This document shows, piece after piece, positions 11,132 through 22,235 of a stretch of DNA of 64,000 nt. The notes under the pieces were generated by a model. That model searched no databases. It saw only the letters and a list, made by a program, of their open reading frames with translations, and had not been told where the DNA came from. Each line of letters starts with the position of its first letter. Positions within the stretch are counted from its first letter, which is position 1. This DNA is from Anisus vortex (Eukaryota > Mollusca > Gastropoda > Planorbidae): NCBI GenBank assembly GCA_949126835.1, contig OX421495.1, positions 31,615,320-31,679,319 on the forward strand. Reading direction: 5' to 3'. Both the position numbers and the translations under genes were made by a program.

Positions 11132-14058
11132 TTAATTAAGATAAATATTAAAATAATGAGTTTTTAAGTTCTTTTTGAAGGAATCAATGGAGCTTGTTTG
11201 CCTGAGTTGAATGGGAAGTAGATTCCACACCTTCGGACCGGATACTGAGAAGGCTCTAAGGCCAACGGTCGTCAGAGAGAAACGGTGCTCTTCCAGAAGC
11301 GATGAGTTGGCAGAACGAAGTGTTCTTTGAGGGACATATGGTGTGATGAGTTCTTTGAGATAGGACGGAAACTCGTTATTAAAAATGCACTGATGACAAA
11401 GTAGCGCCACTTTATACTCAATTCTGGCTTTCACGGGGAGCCAATGGAGCGAGCGAAGAAGGGCGGTTCCCGAGTCTCGCCTTGATTTGCGCATGACCAA
11501 GCGCGCAGTACTGGTCTGTATTTTCTGTAGCCTGGCGATTTTGTCTTCGGGCAGGCCGACTAGCAGGGAGTTACAATAGTCGATACGGGAAAGTATCAGA
11601 GCGACTGCCAGTGTCTTTGCAGAGTCAGTGGACAATAGGGACGTATTTGGCCCAGTCTACGCAACTGTAGATATAGACATCTGCACATATGAGATATATG
11701 TTGGTCGAAAGACAGCGTGGGATCAGGTAAAACACCAAGATTCTTCACTTTGTTAACAAAAGGCACCTGGCAGTTTATCACGGTGATGGACTCTGAACCG
11801 GTGAATTTGACAAAATTTATCTTGGTTCCAATTCGGATTATCTCTGTTTTTTCCTCATTCATTTTAAGCACATTTCTCCCCGACCACGAATAGACGTTGG
11901 CGATTGCACTACTGACCTTTTCAGCGAGTCTAGGGGCATCAAGAGGGACCGCATGATCGTACAGTTGCGTGTCATCGGCGTAGAAGTGATACGAAATTTC
12001 GAACGGTTTGATGACCTGGCCGAGTGGATACACGTACATTGCAAACATCACTGGTCCTAGAACAGATCCTTGGGGCACTCCATATTTCAGCGTTGAAGGT
12101 GCCGAGAGGAACTCATCTATAGCAACACTTTGAGTGCGCTCAGACAGGTATGACCTAAACCAACGAAGAACACAGCCTGAGCAGCCAAATGTGGTTGCAA
12201 GCCTGTCAATCAGGATCTCATGGTCAAGAGTGTCAAAAGTGGCAGACAGGTCAAGCATTGCCAGAATAGACACATGACCCGAGTCCGATGTGCATAGTAG
12301 GTCGTTGACAACCCTGACCAATGCCGTCTCCGTGCTATGACTCTTTCGAAAGGCGGACTGAAACTGCTCCAAGAGGCAATGCTGCTCCAAGTGAGGCAAT
12401 AACTGTTTTAGCACAATGCGCTCCAAGACTTTCGAAAGGAATGGAAGGTTGGATACAGGCCGATAGTTTTTTAAGCACTCAGGATCGAGGCTAGGCTTCT
12501 TTAAGAGGGGCTTAACCAGTGCATTTTTCATTGATTGAGGCACAATACCTGAAGCTAATGAAGCATTCATCATCGTAGTGATCGAAGGTATTAGTTCGTT
12601 GATACATTCATTGAAGAGGGAGACAGGGATGGGATCGAGTTCGCAAGACGTTTTAGTCATCTTACTAATAATTTCCTTAACAGATGCTTCAGATAATGAG
12701 TGAAATTCACTGAGGTGAGAACCCTGGAAGACTGGATCATTGTGGAGCAGACTTGTTTGATTGTCTAGATCTTCCCTAATTTTCTTGATCCTGTCTGTGA
12801 AAAATTGATTAAAGGAGTCAGGGAGGTCGGCAGGTGGAATGGAACAAGGTAGTACAGGTTTACCTGCACCACCCAACATCTCTGTAGTTATTTTAAACAG
12901 CACCCGAGATGAGTCGGCGCTCTCAATCTTATTGCGAAGATGCATTGTCTTAGAATCTCGAATCAGACGATTGACATGGTTTTTCTTTTGTGTATACAAG
13001 TGTCGGTGCACTGTTAGACCGGTTTGCTTGTATTTTCTCTCAGCCTGACGGCGCAGTTTTTTCGCTACCTTGATCTCGTTTGACATCCATGGAGCCGATA
13101 ATCGATCGGAGACTAATCGGGTTGTCAGAGGAGCATGAATGTCTAGCAGCTTTCTTAGGCAGGTGATATAGTGAGTGTATAAATCCGTCGAACCTGACTG
13201 CCGCAACAAGGCACTAATGTCAGACCTAAAATTAGAAATGTTAATGTCTTTCATCTTTCTGGATTTGACTTTCCTCAACTGCTTTTTAGGCTTTAATAGG
13301 CATAGCTCAACGGATATGAGGAAGTGATCAGAGATTCCCCGATCGATCACGTTAAGGTCATTTATGAGATCACGTGCGTTTGTTATTATCCAATCAAGGG
13401 TATGACCCTTAACATGTGTAGGGACAGACACAATCTGTTCCAGATTTCGATCCAGGAGGGCTTTCCTTAACTTCTCCACATATAATTCTTTGCTACTGTC
13501 GAAATGTAGGTTGACATCACCGATAACAAAGAGGTCTCTGGTATAAATATAAAGATCTAACAGATCTTGAAATTCTTTAATAAACTTACTGGGTGTGAGT
13601 TTATTTTTCTTGCTCGGTGGTGGTCGGTAGAGGAAGACGATAGTTATCGTTCTACCGCTGATGTTTAGTCGGACTTCGCACATGTCAAAGGTTATGAATG
13701 ATGCACGGTTTGGATGGGTAGTTACATTTTTAATTAGATAATCTTTATATATTACGATTAAACCTCCACCTTTGCCTATCAGGCGAGGAATATTCAGCGA
13801 TATAAAGCCTTTTGGTGTCAATTCGGAAATCCTAGGCTCGTCACCTTCCTCCCTGAACCATGTTTCACTCAAGAGCACTATATCGAAATTATCGTCCACT
13901 ATTGTCTCGGCCAGCTCGAGGGTCTTGTTGCCGCATGACTGAGCATTTAGGTGCATAATCTTTATGTGTTTTTGGAGTGTAAGACAACAAGAAAAATGGG
14001 CGTGATGGGAACGATGGTGCCTGGTAGACGTTTGGGGCGAGCTTACAGAAATAGGCAC
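11132..14058 (-). pseudogene. LINE ORF2: APE endonuclease plus reverse transcriptase, one frameshift
   Basis: The main frame (11596-14058, 820 residues) begins with an APE-type endonuclease: HLNAQSCGNK near residue 37, LLSETWF near 60, FLYRPP, IGDVNLHFD near 175 and SDHFLISVEL near 240. The RT domain follows: NYRPVSNLP, LDLSATFDTLDHE, GVPQGSVLGP and FYADDTQLY near residue 690. The frame breaks near 11615-11630 and continues in a second frame to 11132, which carries SRIDYCNSLL, LHWLPVKARIEYK and GPKVWNLLP, the usual C-terminal block of L2/CR1 elements. The break looks like loss of one T. It would nick target DNA and prime reverse transcription from its own RNA; a young, probably inactive copy. 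Confidence 0.9.
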
Positions 14059-14633
14059 ATCATGATGGTAGGTGGCTTGTTCGTTAACATCGGGGATGGA
14101 TTACAGGTGTAATGCGATGAAGACGTCCAGCCCTAGTCCCGCGTCTCGTTGGTGGTCGACGCCCTATGCCAAGACAACGAATCATTTGAAAAATTTTGTT
14201 ATCGACACGGGTATGGCGATCCGAGCATATTTTCCCAATACTACGTAGAAAGCTTTGATTCATTTTAAAAGTACTTAGAAAGATCAGAATAAACACAACA
14301 CACAATAGAAATAGTGTGTCGTCAGAAATGTTTGTAAACACCGGTGTACTGGAGCGGAACGGGTAAACATTCAGACCAGTTGAAACCAGTTTTATGAAAA
14401 AGCTCAGTCCTGTTTTACAGTATTAATAGATTAATTAGAAGGTAAATTAAGTCATCACTCCTTAGACTTATCCAGAAACACTAAAAAAATTACACTATTG
14501 TCAAGAGAAAATGTCCACGAATCCACTGGTATAAAAATTAACACTCTAAAGTGAACATAGAAGACATATAAAACACTTCAAGTAGAGAACGCAAAAACAC
14601 ACTGCTGCCTGCTGGCGCAACACAACACAATGC
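14059..14633 (-). other. 5' region of the LINE, with a small upstream frame
   Basis: Lies between the ORF2 start and the inferred 5' boundary. It holds an 85-residue minus-strand frame (14084-14341) with a hydrophobic N-terminal stretch (LFLLCVVFILIFL) and a basic C-terminus (RRPPTRRGTRAGR). I do not recognise an ORF1 protein (no RRM or zinc knuckle), so this is 5' UTR with a chance frame or a degraded ORF1. Confidence 0.4.
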
Positions 14634-15270
14634 AGTAGCCGTTCTCCTATGCGTGTGAAAACTGGACTGTATATAGCCGCCAATTCAGGACACTGGACCA
14701 CTTCCATCTGAGCTGTTCACGGAAGCTGCTGACAGTCTAATGACAGGACAAGATCCCGGACAGCGAGGTGCTCGCACAGACCGGCATGTTTAGCATCTAC
14801 ATCCTTGATAGGAAAAGCCCAGCTCAGATAGGCAAATACAAAGGCCTATTGTGTGCATGCTAGATGGAAGATTACTAAAGCAGATATTCTATGGCGAATT
14901 AGACGCAGGAAAGCGTTCGATCGGAGGGAAAAAAATAGAAAAAAGGACACTCTGAAGGCCTCCCTAAAAAAAACTTTAGTATCGGCCATAACAACTTGGA
15001 AAGCCTGGCAGAGGAGAGATCCTCCTGGCGCAACCTGACCTCTATTGGAGCAGCAGCCAGTGAAGATAAAAGGCTGAAAGTTGCAACATTAAAGCAACTA
15101 CTCAGGAAATCTAAAGTAATCTGCTCCGCTCGCACTGGCCATCAGGTCACACAGCCTCGCCCACAATGCAAAAGATAATCCCGGGTAAGAATTGGCTTTA
15201 TCAGCCATCTCAGGACACACAAGCATCCACGACAAAGATACAAAGATAGACAAACATCATCATCATACAT
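14634..15270 (+). pseudogene. RTE-like LINE relic, part 2 (C-terminus)
   Basis: Continues the relic of 10585-10902 beyond the inserted LINE. Successive frames give YACENWTVYS, LDHFHLSCSRKLL, PDSEVLAQTG, LLKQIFYGEL, KKDTLKASLKK, SSWRNLTSIGAAA and finally RIGFISHLRTH, a remnant of the C-terminal C2H2-like block of this family. Several stops and frameshifts are present. The order and orientation match part 1 exactly, which supports one older element split by a younger one. Confidence 0.75.
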
Positions 15271-15611
15271 TCAGGCAATCTCTTTTTATTACTCTAATCA
15301 TTTCCTTTATTGTTGGTCTCTTTTCACTATCTTTCTTCAAATAATGAATTTAGTAAATATTTACATACGCAAGAACACATGTAAAATGCCCACAAAAGGA
15401 CGCATAGCGTTGAATGAATAATAACAACGGGGAACACTTCTGTAGGCCCACCCACGGGCCTTAAATTGGCGAAGTGTGTAAACCACAGATGCGCTCCCAT
15501 TAATAATACACCGTTGAGACAGCCTCTGTTGCGAGTCCAAGAGTTCATTACACAGGCGAGAGCCATCGAAACTCGATGGGAAGGAAGAAATCTGTGTAAC
15601 AACCCGTTTCG
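15271..15611. other. Unassigned spacer before the minisatellite
   Basis: Overlapping frames of 91 and 64 codons occur on both strands (15327-15660) but none shows a domain, and they run into the satellite. Probably chance. Confidence 0.5.
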
Positions 15612-17157
15612 TCAAGCCCGGTGCCTGGATGATCAAGCCTCTAGTCTGGTGCCTGTATGATCAAGCCTCTAGTCTGGTGCCTGGATGATCAAGCCTCTAA
15701 TCTGGTGCCTGTATGATCAGGTCTCTAGTCTGGTGCCTGGATGATCAAGCCTCTAGTCTGGTGCATGGATGATCAAGCCTCTAGTCTGGTGCCTGAATGA
15801 TCAAGATGATCAAGCCTCTAGTCTGGTGCCTGGATGATCAGATCCTCTAGTCTGGTGTCTAAATGATCAGATCCTCTAGTCTGGTGCCTGGATGATCAGA
15901 TTCTCTAATCTGGTGCCTGTATGATCAGATCCTCTAGTCTGGTGTCTAAATGATCAGATCCTCTAGTCTGGTGCCTGGATGATCAGATCCTCTAGTCTGG
16001 TGTCTAAATGATCAGATCCTCTAGTCTGGTGCCTGGATGATCAGATTCTCTAATCTGGTGCCTGTATGATCAGATCCTCTAGTCTGGTGTCTAAATGATC
16101 AGATCCTCTAATATGGTGCATGTATGATCAGATCCGCTAGTCTGGTGCCTGGATGATCAGATCCTCTAGTCTGGTGTCTAAATGATCAGATCCTCTAGTC
16201 TGGTGCCTGGATGATCAGATTCTCTAATCTGGTGCCTGTATGATCAGATCCTCTAGTCTGGTGTCTAAATGATCAGATCCTCTAATCTGGTGCCTGTATG
16301 ATCAGATCCTCTAGTCTGGTGTCTAAATGATCAGATCCTCTAGTCTGGTGCCTGGATGATCAGATTCTCTAATCTGGTGCCTGTATGATGAGATCCTCTA
16401 GTCTGGTGCCTGTATGATCAGATCCTCTAGTCTGGTGCCTGTATGATCAGGCCTCTAGTCTGGTGCCTGGATGATCAAGCCTCTAGTCTGGTGCCTGGAT
16501 GATCAGATTCTCTAATCTGGTGCCTGTATGATCAGATCCTCTGGTCTGGTGCCTGTATGATCAGGCCTCGAGTCTGGTGCCTGGATGATCAAGCCTCTAA
16601 TCTGGTGCCTGTATGATCAGATTCTCTAATCTGGTGCCTGTATGATCAGGTCTCTAGTATGGTGCTTGTATGATCAGATCCTCTAGTCTGGTGTCTAAAT
16701 GATCAGATCCTCTAGTCTGGTGTCTAAATGATCAGATCCTCTAGTCTGGTGCCTGGATGATCAGATTCTCTAATCTGGTGCCTGTATGATCAGATCCTCT
16801 AGTCTGGTGTCTAAATGATCAGATTCTCTAGTCTGGTGCCTGGATGATCAGATTCTTTAATCTGGTGCCTGTATGATCAGATCCTCTAGTCTGGTGTCTA
16901 AATGATCAGATCCTCTAGTCTGGTGCCTGTATGATCAGATCCTCTAGTCTGGTGCCTGTATGATCAGATCCTCTAGACTGGTGCTTAGATGATCAGATCC
17001 TCTAGTTTGGTGCCTGTATGATCAGATCCTCTAGTCTGGTGCCTGTATGATCAGATCCTCTAGTCTGGTGCCTGTATGATCAGATCCTCTAGTCTGGTGC
17101 CTGTATGATTATATCTCCTAGTCTGGTGCATGTATGATCAGATCCTATAGTCTGGTA
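15612..17157. repeat. 28/29-bp minisatellite array, about 53 units
   Basis: Head-to-tail units built on TCTAGTCTGGTGCCTGGATGA followed by TCAGATCC (29 bp) or TCAAGCC (28 bp); the 28-bp form is commoner at the left edge. Variants differ at fixed positions (CCTGGAT, CCTGTAT or TCTAAAT; CTAGT or CTAAT). From about 15880 to 16380 three variants cycle in order, giving an 87-bp higher-order unit. Nearly every unit carries TGATCA. Units abut with no spacer between them. Confidence 0.95.
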
Positions 17158-17437
17158 ATTGTTTTACTGGAATACAGTGCAGGTATAAGAGCAATGCCGC
17201 CATGTTAATGATAAATGGGAATTCCGCAAATAACAAATACAAAATAAAAGGGAGGGGGGGGTGTAGTGATGCGGAGACAGTACCCTATATTCTGCTGCAT
17301 GTCATGTCTTTGTGTGTCCCTTTCCCTTGACCCCTCCCCTCTATCCATGTTACGCACTGGACGTAAAAGCCGGCAGGTTCGGCTGTTTTTTTTAGAGACA
17401 TTATAGATAAGTCGTGGCTTTGTCTGAGAAAATAAAT
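17158..17437. other. Unassigned spacer after the minisatellite
   Basis: No recognisable gene. Contains a G8 run near 17253. Overlapping minus-strand frames here (17205-17521) have no domain signature. Confidence 0.5.
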
Positions 17438-17491
17438 AAAGCAACATGTTCTAAAAAAGGATATTCGTATTTCAAACAAACGTACACATTT

Positions 17492-17716
17492 GGGGCGGCT
17501 GGTTAGCAAAGTCGACAGCAAGCTCGACTCCCAAGCGCCGCACCAGGGGTTCGACCCTCGGTACAGTCAGCGATAAATCCACCGCCGACTTGGAGAGGAG
17601 ATTGGCGCCGCCAAGTCTACCAAGCCCAAGAGAGGAATAATGGACACCCAGTGTCCATTAGCTCCCCCCAACGACCGCCAAGGTTAAGGGACTACAAAAT
17701 AATAATAATAATAATA
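17492..17716 (+). mobile_element. tRNA-derived SINE (family C)
   Basis: The tRNA-like head has A box GGCTGGTTAGCAAAGTCGAC and B box GGGGTTCGACCCTC, followed by a body with GCCGACTTGGAGAGGAGATT and a hairpin-prone ACACCCAGTGTCC, and a tail of (AAT)n at about 17696-17716. This is the only copy in the window. It sits directly before Helitron-like element B copy 2. Confidence 0.8.
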
Positions 17717-18203
17717 CCGGGTACATGTTACAGTGCCTGGCGTTGCCCGGGTAAGATAAAAAACATGACTGTATAAGGTGGAGATAAAAAATGTATAAGC
17801 TACACATAAAAGAAAAATATAAATATTATATTTTAATGATTTTTTTTTACTGAAGACTTTTAGGAAAGTAATTAAAAAAAAAATAGGCAAGCAGGCCCTA
17901 TTTTTATTTAACAAAAACCTAAATTGCCTGTAGATTTACAATGTCTTTTGTTTTTAAAAGTTTGAAAAGAAAATTGTCGAAAAAAAAGGTATAGTCTAAC
18001 TGGAGAACCGAACCCGAATCACCCGCATAGCAGTTCGCTGCGTTTACCATTGAGCTAGCGAGGACACATGTCCGATGTGAAAAATTATTAGACAGTATAT
18101 AGGCCTAGGCCTAAATAGGTCAGTGACAAAAACTCACGTGATGTCAAATTGACCAATGGGGATCCGAATGCGGCAAACACTCTATTTATATATATATATA
18201 TAG
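17717..18203 (-). mobile_element. Non-autonomous Helitron-like element B, copy 2
   Basis: Homologous to 5274-5782 along its length: terminal GCCTGGCGTTGCCCGGGT, a GACTTTTAGGAAAGTAA block, ATTGCCTGTAGATTTACAATG, the tRNA-like module (17994-18064), a TAGGCCTAGGCCTA stretch, CAAATTGACCAATGGGGATC and a TATATATA end. Boundaries are approximate because both ends run into simple repeats. Confidence 0.55.
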
Positions 18204-18240
18204 ATAGATTATATAAAGTAATTTTGTTTTAACAAAAAAG

Positions 18241-18757
18241 GGCGTATACCAAGTTGGACGTATACCAAGTTGGACGTATACCAAGTTGGACGTATACCAA
18301 GATGGACGTATACCAAGTTGGACGTCTACCAAGTTGGAGGTATACCAAGTTGGACGTCTACTAAGATGGACGTATACCAAGTTGGATGTATGCCAAGTTG
18401 GACATATACCAAGTTGGACGTATACCAAGTTGGGCGTATATAAAGTTGGACGTATACCAAGTTGGATGTATACCAAGATGGACGTATACCAAGTTGGACG
18501 TATACCAAGTTGGACGTTTACCAAGTTGGAGCTATACCAAGTTTGACGTATACCAAGATGGACATATACCAAGTTGGACGTATACCAAGTTGGACGTATA
18601 CCAAGTTGGACGTATGCCAAGTTGGACATACACCAAGTTGGACTTATACCAAGTTGGGCGTATATCAAGTTGGACGTATACCAAGTTGGACGTATACCAA
18701 GTTGGACGTATACCAAGTTGGGCGTATACCAAGTCGGACGTATACCGAATTGGACGG
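18241..18757. repeat. 16-bp minisatellite, about 32 units
   Basis: Head-to-tail CGTATACCAAGTTGGA with single-base variants (for example AAGATGGA, CATATACC, TATACCAAGTTTGA). Since a 16-mer passes through all three frames every 48 bp without a stop, long frames open on both strands (18186-18942). They reflect periodicity, not proteins. Confidence 0.95.
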
Positions 18758-18844
18758 ATTCAAAAGCAGTCTCATACAGAGGTTTCACAGAGCATAAACT
18801 ATTTAATATAATCAAGTTATTTTCTAGACACGGGGGGGGGGGTA

Positions 18845-19067
18845 CGGTGGCCGTGCGGCAGCGCGTTCGACTGGCATCTGGAGGGTGTACCCGAGGCTAC
18901 CAAGCTCTGATGGGTAGTCTACCTTGTCCTTACTTGGGGTAAAGTAAAAGCGGCTGTGCATAGTGCTGGCCACACAATCACCTAGTATGCCGTGGTCACA
19001 GAAACTGGTGGACACTGCTTCACCGGCCCAATGGATCAATTTGGTACGACGGGATACTTTACTTTAA
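18845..19067 (+). mobile_element. SINE family A, copy lacking its B box
   Basis: Begins GGTGGCCGTGCGGCAGCGCG (A box), then passes directly from GACTGGCATCT to GGAGGGTGTACC, so the B-box segment seen at 9180-9230 is deleted. The body (AAGCTCTGATGGGTA, AAAGTAAAAGCGGCTG, CACAGAAACTGGTGG) and the 3' end (GGTACGACGGGATACTTTAC) are intact. It lies between the two copies of the duplicated locus. Confidence 0.85.
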
Positions 19068-19074
19068 CGAAAAG

Positions 19075-19292
19075 CATCACGTTCTAAATTCTAAAAGAAA
19101 AGATATTTGTATTTCAAACAAATGTGTTATAATATTATATAAAGTAATTTGGTTTTATCCAAAAAGGGCGTATACCAAGTTGGACGTATAACAAGTTGGA
19201 CACATTCAAAAGCAGTCTCATACTGTGTCATACAGAGATTTCACAGATGACAAATTATATAGGCCTATTATAATCATGTTCTTTTCTTGACA
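19075..19292 (+). repeat. Duplicated locus, copy 2 (contracted)
   Basis: Carries the same ordered landmarks as 17438-18832: CACGTTCTAAA, ATTTCAAACAAA, TTATATAAAGTAATTTGGTT, GGGCGTATACCAAGTTGGA, TTCAAAAGCAGTCTCATAC, AGATTTCACAGA and a TTCTTGACAC end. The 16-bp array is only about 2.5 units here (19166-19204) and the SINE and element B are absent. Confidence 0.75.
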
Positions 19293-19804
19293 CAATTCTC
19301 TCTGCTCCACCCATTCATCCCCATTTATTTATCCCGTCCTTCATTCTCTTGCCCTACGACACACATAATTTCAATATTCTGCGACCTTTATTTCTATTTT
19401 GAACACACACACACACAAAGGTTCAGACCTGACCAGCGACTGACCTCTCGCATGAAAATCACGCCAGTTTAAGGCAGTACAAAATTGCTAAACATCACAA
19501 TGACGCGCAAACATTTTAAAAAATCAAGTAAAGAGAACTCGATTGTTGTTTTTTTTGGACGATTTTTCTTTAATTAAATTTCTATCCAATACCGTATTAA
19601 TAAATAACAATAGGTTATTCCTTTCAGACTGTGTTATGGTCCATGGGGGCAATCGAAGCAGCACTAACAAGTATACGAGGCCAGGCATTACAAAGGAACT
19701 GTATGGCAAGCACAATGTCCAACCGCCGTAAAATTTCCCCCAACTAATGTCAGGCCCCCAGCAGAGATGGGTAGGATCATTGACGTCATCCAAGTAAATT
19801 AATT
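19293..19804. other. Unassigned spacer
   Basis: AT-rich DNA with a short (CA)n run near 19404. Frames at 19287-19472 and 19524-19820 have no domain signature. Confidence 0.5.
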
Positions 19805-20054
19805 TTAAGTAAAGTATCACGTCGGATTAGTTTGATCCATGGTGCCGGTGATGAAGCGTACACCAGTTTCAGTGACCATGGCTTTCCTCGGGATTGTGTT
19901 GCCGGCACAATGCCCAGCTGCCTGCCTTTACTTTATCCCAACTAAAGTCAGGTACCTATCAGAGACCCGAGAACAAATCCTAGCCTTAACCCGGATTCGA
20001 ACCCTGGATCTGCGGCACGCCAGTCGAACACACTGCTAGCCCGGCCACTGTGCC
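19805..20054 (-). mobile_element. SINE family A, minus-strand copy
   Basis: In reverse complement it has an A-box head near 20020-20050 (GTGGCCGGGC with TTCGACTGGCGTGCCGC), B box GGGTTCGAATCCGGG, the body (AAAGTAAAGGCAGGCAGC, TGGGCATTGTGCCGGC, CACTGAAACTGGTG) and a 3' end at GATACTTTACTT near 19807. Apparently full length. Confidence 0.85.
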
Positions 20055-20465
20055 ACAAGACGTCATTCAGACCCGAAGGGGGGGGGCGGACAATTTCTTG
20101 CGTCAACCTGGATTTGATACCGGGACCTATTTGTACGATAATTCGCTATCAATTCTAGACCACAGTGTAGATCTACCATCTGTTTTGTTTTTTAATACTT
20201 TCTTTGTCTTTCATTAGATATTCTTGCCCAATCCTTGGTTGGCTATTAGATTCTAATTAATTTACTCTACGTCAGTCAACTACTGAAAGGGTAGAAATGG
20301 ACAAACTGTATTATTGTAAGGAAGCCTTACGCCAACACACACACATACTGATTTTATTCCGAGTTCAAAGTGATGTGTGTTGAATCAGATGTATTGTTTA
20401 AGCCAGCTAGCCAATCAGCGCATAGTCTATCATTTCTGAATGTTGCTGAATTGAATTCTGCTCCC
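20055..20465. other. Unassigned spacer
   Basis: No gene seen. Contains a G8 run near 20080 and a short (AC)n near 20335. Confidence 0.5.
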
Positions 20466-21556
20466 TCATTTTTCTGACCGCTTTAGTTTAGATGAAAATG
20501 TTTGCTTGGTCACATGTGTATCTCATTTTTCTGACCGCTTTAGTTTAGATGAAAAAGTTTGCTTGGTCACATGTGTATCTCATTTTTCTGACCGCTTTAG
20601 TTTAGATGAAAAAGTTTGCTTGGTCACATGTGTATCTCATTTTTATGACCGCTTTAGTTTAGATGAAAAAGTTTGCTTGGTCACATGTGTATCTCATTTT
20701 TTTGACCGCTTTAGTTTATATGAAAAAGTTTGCTTGGTCACATGTGCATCTCATTTTTCTGACCGCTTTAGTTTAGATGAAAAAGTTTGCTTGGTCATAT
20801 GTGTATCTCATTTTTCTAACCGCTTTAGTTTAGATGAAAAAGTTTGCTTGGTCACATGTGTATCTCATTTTTCTGACCGCTTTAGTTTAGATGAAAAAGT
20901 TTGCTTGGTCACATGTGTATCTCATTTTTCTGACCGCTTTAGTTTAGATGAAAAAGTTTGCTTGGTCACATGTGTATCTCATTTTTCTGACCGCTTTACT
21001 TTAGATGAAAATGATTGCTTGGTCACATGTGTATCTCATTTTTCTGACCGCTTTAGTTTAGATGAAAAAGTTTGCTTGGTCATATGTGTATCTCATTTTT
21101 CTGACCGCTTTAGTTTAGATGAAAAAGTTTGCTTGGTCACATGTGTATCTCATTTTTCTGACCGCTTTAGTTTAGATGAAAAAGTTTGCTTGGTCACATG
21201 TGTATCTCATTTTTCTGACCGCTTTAGTTTAGATGAAAAAGTTTGCTTGGTCACATGTGTATCTCATTTTTCTGACCGCTTTAGTTTAGATGAAAAAGTT
21301 TGCTTTGTCACATGTGTATCTCATTTTTCTGACCGCTTTAGTTTAGATAAAAAAGTTTGTTTGGTCACATGCGTATCTCATTTTTCTGACCGCTTTAGTT
21401 TAGATGAAAAAACTTGCTTGGTCACATGTGTATCTTATTTTTCTTACCGCTTTAGTTTAGATGAAAAAGTTTGCTTGGTCACATGTGTATCTCATTTTTC
21501 TGACCGCTTTAGTTTAGATGAAAAAGTTTGCTTGGTCACATATGTATCTCATTTTT
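20466..21556. repeat. 57-bp satellite, about 19 units
   Basis: Near-identical units TCTCATTTTTCTGACCGCTT / TAGTTTAGATGAAAAAGTTT / GCTTGGTCACATGTGTA. Fifty-seven is divisible by three, so one frame stays open for 416 codons (20506-21756) with a 19-residue repeat. Between-unit substitutions are about 17 amino-acid-changing against 2 silent (hand count), so there is no sign of protein-level selection. Annotated as satellite, not gene. Confidence 0.93.
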
Positions 21557-21959
21557 CCAACGGCGAAGCTAAAGGTAGGTGTATTTTAGGATTTTTAAAA
21601 AATGATAGGCCTATTAATATATTGCACTGCAAAGAACAAAAAGACAATGAGTTATTTATAAAATTAAAAGGTCAAGTATTTGTCACGATGTTGCTGTTGG
21701 GGAGAGCAATTCGTCACAATGTTGACACAGAGAGGGGGGGGGGGGGTTCGGGGTAATGGTTGAGTGGGGTTAATGGTTAATGATGGCTGGTTGTCATGGG
21801 GTATGAAGTATCGACGCTGCAATCGTCCTGGAACAATGATTTTCTCTCTCCGGCTCGTTAAGATGGTACAAGGTATACAACAAACAGTTCTAAGATAATC
21901 AAGCAAATCACTGGTTACTGTTCAGGTGTTTATTTCGTTCGAATATCCAATGGTGAGAA

Positions 21960-22235
21960 TACATGTGAAGTTATACAGTAATATTGACACTAGTATATGC
22001 GAGTGTTATGGAATCCAAAGTTAGGTTACACAACTTATACTGGTGGAAAATGCGAATACTGGCTAGACCGATATATATATATATATAACAAGTGAGGCGA
22101 TATACCACTTGAACAGATATGAAATTGCTCAGAATGTCTACATTAGTACACGGTGGTGTTGTGGAATCCACTTTTAGGTTACACAACTGTATTAACGAAT
22201 TACTATTACTGGCTAATTGTCTATAGTCCAAGTGT
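21960..22235. repeat. Diverged tandem duplication, period about 147 bp
   Basis: GTGTTATGGAATCCAAAGTT then AGGTTACACAACT (about 22010) recurs as GTGTTGTGGAATCCACTTTT then AGGTTACACAACT (about 22157), each followed by an ATTACTGGCTA-like motif. An AT microsatellite (22071-22087) lies between. Confidence 0.65.

Larger units (their letters stand above)
10903..14633 (-). mobile_element. Near full-length L2/CR1-like LINE inserted in an older LINE
   Basis: The minus-strand element has an (ATT)n tail at 10903-10923, preceded by a GCGCTATACAAATG motif typical of L2/CR1-type 3' ends, a 3' UTR of about 210 bp, the endonuclease/RT frame and a 5' region. Its limits are inferred from the two halves of the RTE-like relic it interrupts (ending at about 10902, resuming near 14634), giving about 3.7 kb. 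I saw no clear target-site duplication. One frameshift lies in the main frame, so it looks young but not intact. Confidence 0.8.
17438..18832 (+). repeat. Duplicated locus, copy 1 (expanded, with insertions)
   Basis: Landmarks in order: CATGTTCTAAAA, ATTTCAAACAAA (about 17468), TTATATAAAGTAATTTTGTT (about 18209), GGGCGTATACCAAG, the 16-bp array, TTCAAAAGCAGTCTCATACA (about 18759), GAGGTTTCACAGA and a TTCTAGACAC end. The same landmarks recur at 19075-19292. A SINE (17492-17716) and element B (17717-18203) are inserted between the second and third landmarks of this copy. Confidence 0.75.

Noticed and set aside
15327..15660. Three overlapping frames of 64-91 codons
   Set aside because: No domain, both strands equally open, run into satellite.
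15612..17157. 29-bp direct repeats as a CRISPR-like array
   Set aside because: Units abut with no unique spacers, no cas genes are present, and the genome is eukaryotic.
18186..18942. Several overlapping 60-209 codon frames on both strands
   Set aside because: They arise from the 16-bp repeat, which has no stop in any frame on either strand.
20506..21756. Long plus-strand frame encoding 19-residue repeats with Cys and His
   Set aside because: The period of 57 bp is a multiple of three and changes between units are mostly amino-acid-altering; best explained as satellite DNA.
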